NCBI GenBank assembly: GCA_031271815.1
Contig: JAISVA010000029.1
Span: 1 to 55,724, forward strand
Origin: Prevotellaceae bacterium
Lineage (GTDB): Bacteria; Bacteroidota; Bacteroidia; Bacteroidales; Paludibacteraceae
Reading direction: 5' to 3'
DNA: 55,724 nucleotides
Shown here: positions 51,524 through 55,724 of the stretch, one piece after another
Position numbering within the stretch: position 1 is the stretch's first letter
Layout of the letters: every line of letters starts with the position of its first letter
Made by a program: the position numbers and the translations under genes
Notes under the pieces: model-generated
Told to the model about the DNA's origin: nothing
Seen by the model: only the letters and a program-made list of their open reading frames with translations
Database searches by the model: none

Positions 51524-52486
51524 TTAAAATGCCGCGCTCTTCAGATTCAATCCCGCCTTTTCATCCAGTCCGAACATCAGATTCATGTTCTGAACCGCCT
51601 GCCCGGACGCGCCTTTCAACAAGTTGTCGATAATAGAAACAAGGAATACTTTGTTTTCATACTTATCTAAAAACAACACGCATTTGTTGGTATTAACGAC
51701 TTGCTTCAAATCGGGACTTGCACCTGTGATAAATGTAAAAGCGGCATCTTTGTAAAATTGCTCGTAAAGCGCTTTTATTTCGGTTATATCCAAATTGCAC
51801 TCCGTATAAGCCGAAGCAAAAATACCGCGGGTAAAATTACCGCGAACCGGTACAAAATTAATGGCTTTGTCGAAATTGCTTTGTAGCTGTCTAATTGATT
51901 GGTTTATTTCGGCTAAGTGTCTGTGTTTAAATACTTCATAAACAGAAATATTGTTGTTGCGCCAGCTAAAATGGGTAGTTGCTCCTGGTTTTACTCCTGC
52001 ACCTGTTGAGCCGGTAATAGCATTTACGTGCACTTCATTTTTCAGTAATCCGTTGGCAGCCAACGGTAATAAAGACAGTTGAATTGCGGTGGCGAAACAT
52101 CCGGGATTGGCTATTTTGACTGCTTTCTTAATCCGTTCCTTATTCAATTCGGGCAAACCATACACGAAGCCATCGCTTTCGTTACGATAATCGGTCGAAA
52201 GGTCAATGATTTTTACCGACGGAGGAATCGCATTTGCCTCCAGAAACTTTTTACTGTCGCCGTGTGCCGAGCAGAGGAACAGTACATCTACCTTGTCCAA
52301 CAGCAGTTCACCGGTAAAAACCAATTCGGTTTCGCCAATCAGTCCGCTGTGGATGTCGGTAATTTTATTGCCGGCGTTACTCGAACTGTTTACGAACACG
52401 ATTTCCGCCTGCGGATGATTGATTAATATGCGTATCAACTCGCCTGCAGTGTAGCCTGCGCCTCCTATTATTCCTGTTTTTATCAT
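51524..52486 (-). CDS. argC: N-acetyl-gamma-glutamyl-phosphate reductase
   Basis: A 320-residue dehydrogenase of arginine/ornithine synthesis. The NADP-binding start GIIGGAGYTAGELIRIL, VFVNSSSNAGNKITDIH, FLCSAHGDSKKFL, the active-site Cys in VKIANPGCFATAIQLSLLPL and HRHLAEINQSI identify it. No other arg gene is nearby, so the pathway genes are scattered or the cluster lies elsewhere. Confidence 0.96.
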   Translation of the reverse strand: MIKTGIIGGAGYTAGELIRILINHPQAEIVFVNSSSNAGNKITDIHSGLIGETELVFTGELLLDKVDVLFLCSAHGDSKKFLEANAIPPSVKIIDLSTDYRNESDGFVYGLPELNKERIKKAVKIANPGCFATAIQLSLLPLAANGLLKNEVHVNAITGSTGAGVKPGATTHFSWRNNNISVYEVFKHRHLAEINQSIRQLQSNFDKAINFVPVRGNFTRGIFASAYTECNLDITEIKALYEQFYKDAAFTFITGASPDLKQVVNTNKCVLFLDKYENKVFLVSIIDNLLKGASGQAVQNMNLMFGLDEKAGLNLKSAAF

Positions 52487-52570
52487 GAGTTTTATATTTC
52501 TTTATAAAGAGTTTTTTTGTTCCATTGCTTTTCCGCCTTTTGCTTGCATATCCGGTATTATACCTTAATT

Positions 52571-52675
52571 AGAAGCTGTTTGGGTTAATTATGAGAACCA
52601 ACGTGCATCACTCATTCCCTGACGGAATTTTCCAACCGATCATTCCCTTTTGCAATAATCATTCAAACAGCTCCT
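52571..52675. repeat. Terminal-inverted-repeat element, ~105 bp
   Basis: GAAGCTGTTTG near the left end pairs with CAAACAGCTCC at the right, and the arms continue inward loosely (GGTTAATTAT against ATAATCATT). The interior carries CATTCCCTGACGGAAT of the CCGTCAGG family. It lies in the 320-bp gap between argC and the P-type ATPase gene, with the rest AT-rich. Confidence 0.5.
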
Positions 52676-52712
52676 TAAAATTTCATTATATCGTTTGTAA
52701 TAGCACAAAAAC

Positions 52713-52757
52713 AATTTCAATCTCCCGAAAATTAGATTTTTGTCTAAAATTGAAATT
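52713..52757 (-). terminator. Terminator of the P-type ATPase gene
   Basis: On the minus strand AATTTCAAT pairs with ATTGAAATT, enclosing a small TTAGA/TCTAA hairpin, and TGTTTTTGTG follows. It lies about 50 bases after the ATPase stop. Confidence 0.55.
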
Positions 52758-52807
52758 TAAATGGTAACGATATGGAAACGGGGAGATTACTTCAAATTAC
52801 GACGTTT

Positions 52808-55510
52808 TTACATTGTTGTCTTTTTAAACAGTCGTCCGATTTCACCGGCCCACAACACCAGTGAGGTGGCTCCAATGATAATGCCCCAATCGGCGAGTTG
52901 CAGCGGGACGACGTTAAACATTTTACCGCCGAACGTTACAATCAGCCATTGACCGGCAAGGATGACAAATGCAACGGAGAGAAGTCCAAGATCCCTACTC
53001 AGATTTGCCAGTGCTGATTTTCCACTCATAAATGCCTTGGCGTTAAACATATTCCAAAATTGAAGCATGACGAATACCGTAAAAAACAGCGACAATTCGT
53101 AAGCCGATAATCCGTTTCCTTCACTGAAATTGAAAAAACTGCGTCCGAAGTCGATAACGTTAAATTGCATCAGCGAAGTAATATCCGCCTGTTTGAAATA
53201 CTGTATTAAACCGAAAAGTAAAATAACGAAGAAAATGCCCACTCCTAAAATATTCTCAGCCATTGATTTAGTAATAATGTGGTCGGTTGTTTTACGCGGT
53301 TTATCCAACATCACCCTGTTGCTTGGCGGCAATGATGCCAGTGCGAGAGCGGCAAAGGTATCCATAATCAGATTTACCCAAAGCATTTGCGTAACGGTCA
53401 GCGGCGATTCGGTGCCGAGAAACGCGCCGATCAGCACGATGAGGCAAGCTGCTACGTTGATAGTCAGCTGGAACAGAACGAAACGCTGGATATTTTGATA
53501 CAGCGAACGTCCCCACATCACCGCGCGCGAAATGCTTGCGAATGAATTGTCGAGAATCGTAATATCGCTTGCCTCTTTGGCAACCGAAGTTCCGTCGCCC
53601 ATCGAAAGTCCTACCTGTGCGGCATTCAATGCCGGGGCATCGTTTGTTCCGTCGCCCGTTACGGCAACCACCTGATTTTTGCTTTGCAGGAGCTGTACCA
53701 GACGCTGTTTGTCCATTGGTCGGGCGCGCGACATGATTTTTAAATCCAATACACGATCCAACAATGTTTTATCGTCCATTGCCCAGAATTCGGGTCCGGT
53801 CATGTGATGAGATTCCGGTTCATCCGGTTCCCACAAACCGATTTGGCGACCGATCTCCCTGGCTGTTCCGGCTGTATCGCCGGTAATGATTTTTATGCCG
53901 ATGCCTGCTTGCAGACAATCTTTTACCGCTTGGGGCACATCTGAACGCACCGGATCGGAAATCGCCACAATACCCATAAATGTCAAATCGACGTTTTGTA
54001 ACTTGCCTTCGTAAATAAAATTAGTTTCATCCGCATCGTCAATGATTTGATAGGCAAAGCCCAGTGTTCGCATTGCCTTGTTTTGATATTCAAGCAGTTG
54101 ATCACATATTTCTTCTTTTTTAACAGGAATGTTTTTAGATAAATCAAGAATGATTTCGGGAGCTCCTTTCACATATAATACTTTTTTACCAAGCAAAGGC
54201 GACTGTACGACTGTTGCCATATATTTACGTTCGGTCGAAAAGGTCAGCTGCTCGATAACCTCCGCATTTTCGCGCAACGAAAGGTAATTGATGCCTTTTC
54301 CATGTAGCCAAAGCAGCAATGCGCCTTCGGTCGGATTACCCAATGCGGTCACTTTCGGGGATTCCGAATAATCGAGGTAAGCGGTCGAATTGACTGCAAT
54401 TCCTTCTTTAATCAAATCCGAAGTCTCTTCGTTGCCGTAGAATTTCGTTTCGTAAACCCTCATCTGATTTTCAGTAAGCGTACCCGTTTTGTCGGTACAG
54501 ATGACGGTGGTTGCGCCCATTGTTTCGCAGGCGTGCATTTTGCGCACCAGGTTATTGGTTGCCAGCATCCGTTTCATACTTAGTGCCAGACTCAACGTAA
54601 CGCTCATCGGCAATCCTTCCGGAACGGCAACCACGATCAGCGTAACGGCAATCATAACCGTATTCAGGAGATAGCTGCCGAAAGCAAGCCAGTCATCCAC
54701 GAAAAGTCCGCCGGCATTTATAAAGTACGTAATCAATCGACCCACAATAATAAAAGCTGCAATGGCGTAACTTGCTTTGGTAATCAATCCGGCAAGTTTC
54801 TTTAGCTGCTGATTGAGCGGCGTCTCTACATTGTTGTCGATTTGTGCGCCCTTATATACTTTTCCGTATTCGGTAGCATCGCCCACGTTCAATACTCGCA
54901 TGATTCCGTGTCCGTCGGCAACGGTTGTCCCCTTCAAGACGTGATTGGAAGGGTAGGTTGCCTCATCGTCGAAATCGGCGGGATTAGTGGTCTTTTTGAT
55001 AAGTGGTTCGCCGGTCAAGGTAGATTCGTTGATTTGGAGGGAAATCGCTTCCAGCAGTTCGCCGTCGGCAGGCACCTCTTCGCCGGCTTCGAAATGAACA
55101 ATATCTCCAACAACTATCTCGTTTCTCGGTATTTGGGAAATATTTCCGTTCCGGACTACTTTAACAAGCGTATCGTCATTCACTTTATTCAGCACCTCAA
55201 ATTTCTTGTTGGCGCTCAATTCAAAGAAAAAACCGACCATTGTTGCCAGCAATACGGCAATAAAAATACCGGCTGGCTCAAGAAAAATGCTCAGTGTGGC
55301 ATGTCCCGTAAAATATTCATAACATGATATTCCTATTGATAACATTAACGCCACCAATAAAATAATAATAATCGGATCGGTAAATTTTTCTAAAAACTGT
55401 TTCCATAAAGGTTCTTTGGCAGGCGGCGTCAAAATATTTAACCCGCATTTTTTACGGCTTTCGATCACTTGCTCATCGGTCAAACCCGTGTAATGGTTGT
55501 TTGCTTGCAT
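52808..55510 (-). CDS. Calcium-type P-type ATPase (PMCA/SERCA-like)
   Basis: About 900 residues from the ATG at 55510 (MQANNHYTGLTDEQVIESRK); the open frame continues 23 codons upstream through the promoter. It has the N-terminal cation-ATPase domain, actuator motif NESTLTGEPLIKK, the P-type IIA/IIB ion-site motif VAVPEGLPMSVTLSLALS (M4), phosphorylation loop CTDKTGTLTENQM, hinge TGDGTNDAPALNAAQVG and the C-terminal helices. It most likely expels calcium from the cytoplasm. It is a single gene with a promoter inside the preceding terminator hairpin. Confidence 0.92.
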   Translation of the reverse strand: MQANNHYTGLTDEQVIESRKKCGLNILTPPAKEPLWKQFLEKFTDPIIIILLVALMLSIGISCYEYFTGHATLSIFLEPAGIFIAVLLATMVGFFFELSANKKFEVLNKVNDDTLVKVVRNGNISQIPRNEIVVGDIVHFEAGEEVPADGELLEAISLQINESTLTGEPLIKKTTNPADFDDEATYPSNHVLKGTTVADGHGIMRVLNVGDATEYGKVYKGAQIDNNVETPLNQQLKKLAGLITKASYAIAAFIIVGRLITYFINAGGLFVDDWLAFGSYLLNTVMIAVTLIVVAVPEGLPMSVTLSLALSMKRMLATNNLVRKMHACETMGATTVICTDKTGTLTENQMRVYETKFYGNEETSDLIKEGIAVNSTAYLDYSESPKVTALGNPTEGALLLWLHGKGINYLSLRENAEVIEQLTFSTERKYMATVVQSPLLGKKVLYVKGAPEIILDLSKNIPVKKEEICDQLLEYQNKAMRTLGFAYQIIDDADETNFIYEGKLQNVDLTFMGIVAISDPVRSDVPQAVKDCLQAGIGIKIITGDTAGTAREIGRQIGLWEPDEPESHHMTGPEFWAMDDKTLLDRVLDLKIMSRARPMDKQRLVQLLQSKNQVVAVTGDGTNDAPALNAAQVGLSMGDGTSVAKEASDITILDNSFASISRAVMWGRSLYQNIQRFVLFQLTINVAACLIVLIGAFLGTESPLTVTQMLWVNLIMDTFAALALASLPPSNRVMLDKPRKTTDHIITKSMAENILGVGIFFVILLFGLIQYFKQADITSLMQFNVIDFGRSFFNFSEGNGLSAYELSLFFTVFVMLQFWNMFNAKAFMSGKSALANLSRDLGLLSVAFVILAGQWLIVTFGGKMFNVVPLQLADWGIIIGATSLVLWAGEIGRLFKKTTM

Positions 55511-55536
55511 ACTACTATTTATTGTTTTGTTATAAA

Positions 55537-55576
55537 AATTATGCCGGACAAAAGTAATATTTTGTCCGGCATAATT
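55537..55576 (-). promoter_or_regulatory. Terminator hairpin with embedded ATPase promoter
   Basis: AATTATGCCGGACAAAA (55537-55553) and its exact complement (55560-55576) flank the 6-nt loop GTAATA. Read on the minus strand the stem ends the upstream T9SS gene and is followed by AATTTTTAT. The ATPase -7 element TACTTTTG (55549-55556) lies inside, spanning the loop and one arm, so ending one transcript and starting the next use the same bases. Confidence 0.65.
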
Positions 55577-55603
55577 CAAACAATTTATTTTTTTTAAACT
55601 TTC

Positions 55604-55724
55604 CTATTTTCTAAGCAGGGTAAAATGTCCGACATAAGTTTTCTCAATTTCCTGGACAGAGATTTCGTACCAGTAGTCAGTTGAAGGCATTTGTTTTCCC
55701 AGGTATGTACCGTCCCAGCTTCCA
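55604..55724 (-). CDS. T9SS type B sorting domain protein, C-terminal end
   Basis: The last 39 codons of a gene that enters from beyond the window's right edge. The translation has WDGTYLGKQMPSTDYWYEI and ends HFTLLRK, the hallmark of the type B (CHU_C-like) T9SS sorting domain, in which WDGT.NG...P...YWY leads to GHFTL.R. The protein is therefore exported by type IX secretion and is probably large; nothing can be said of its main part. Confidence 0.8.
   Translation of the reverse strand, partial: GSWDGTYLGKQMPSTDYWYEISVQEIEKTYVGHFTLLRK

Overview
The window looks like a Bacteroidota chromosome, most likely from the order Bacteroidales. Several independent signs agree: type IX secretion (T9SS) C-terminal sorting domains on three proteins, a dialkylresorcinol/flexirubin-type gene set, an HU-related histone-like protein, a DUF4494 protein, a bipartite class I fumarase, and many upstream matches to the Bacteroidota -7 promoter element TAnnTTTG. 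Genus cannot be named from the sequence. No tRNA, CRISPR array or intact IS element was seen.

Layout. Bases 1-115 are the 3' end of a 5S rRNA and its terminator, so an rRNA operon ends here. Bases 120-2520 are a decayed, repeat-rich strip: a KilA-N pseudogene with two frameshifts, an HU-like gene with tandem terminators, and several inverted-repeat elements, one with a perfect 6-bp flanking duplication. From 12796 leftwards to 2530 runs a minus-strand accessory locus of unknown function. It holds two tandem paralogous multi-pass lipoproteins, an SPFH/band-7 protein, a small lipoprotein, a membrane protein and an 1853-residue T9SS-exported FG-GAP protein. Its upstream region carries a terminator-like leader hairpin, a 22-bp palindrome and a (TG)31 tract. 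YraN and a DEDDh exonuclease follow.

Bases 14603-29602 (minus strand) are a dialkylresorcinol/aryl-polyene-type pigment or membrane-lipid cluster. It contains a GT2-DUF2062 glycosyltransferase, a chain-length-factor-like synthase, a ketosynthase, an ACP, an ABC-2 exporter pair, a BtrH-like acyltransferase, a small HTH-like protein, DarB, DarA, a lipoprotein, a LolA homologue and a NodB-type deacetylase. A strong promoter lies in front of the deacetylase. The cluster lacks a ketoreductase, dehydratase, ammonia lyase, MMPL exporter and phosphopantetheinyl transferase, and it is interrupted by a T9SS-sorted C10 cysteine protease. It therefore looks reduced, or dependent on genes elsewhere.

Bases 29779-55724 are mostly core metabolism: ferritin, LysS, GpsA, class I fumarase, YifB, a HigBA toxin-antitoxin pair, DUF4494-YggS, an operon of MeaB, a thioredoxin-fold lipoprotein without its CxxC, and a CcdA-like protein, then an MsbA-type exporter, PurB, a phosphate porin-PstS pair with a Pho-box-like repeat, GlyA, a lipoprotein, ArgC, a calcium-type P-ATPase and the tail of a T9SS type B protein. 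Between these genes lie many hairpin-forming intergenic repeats. The most notable is a ~115-bp element present twice, whose stems differ by compensatory base changes.
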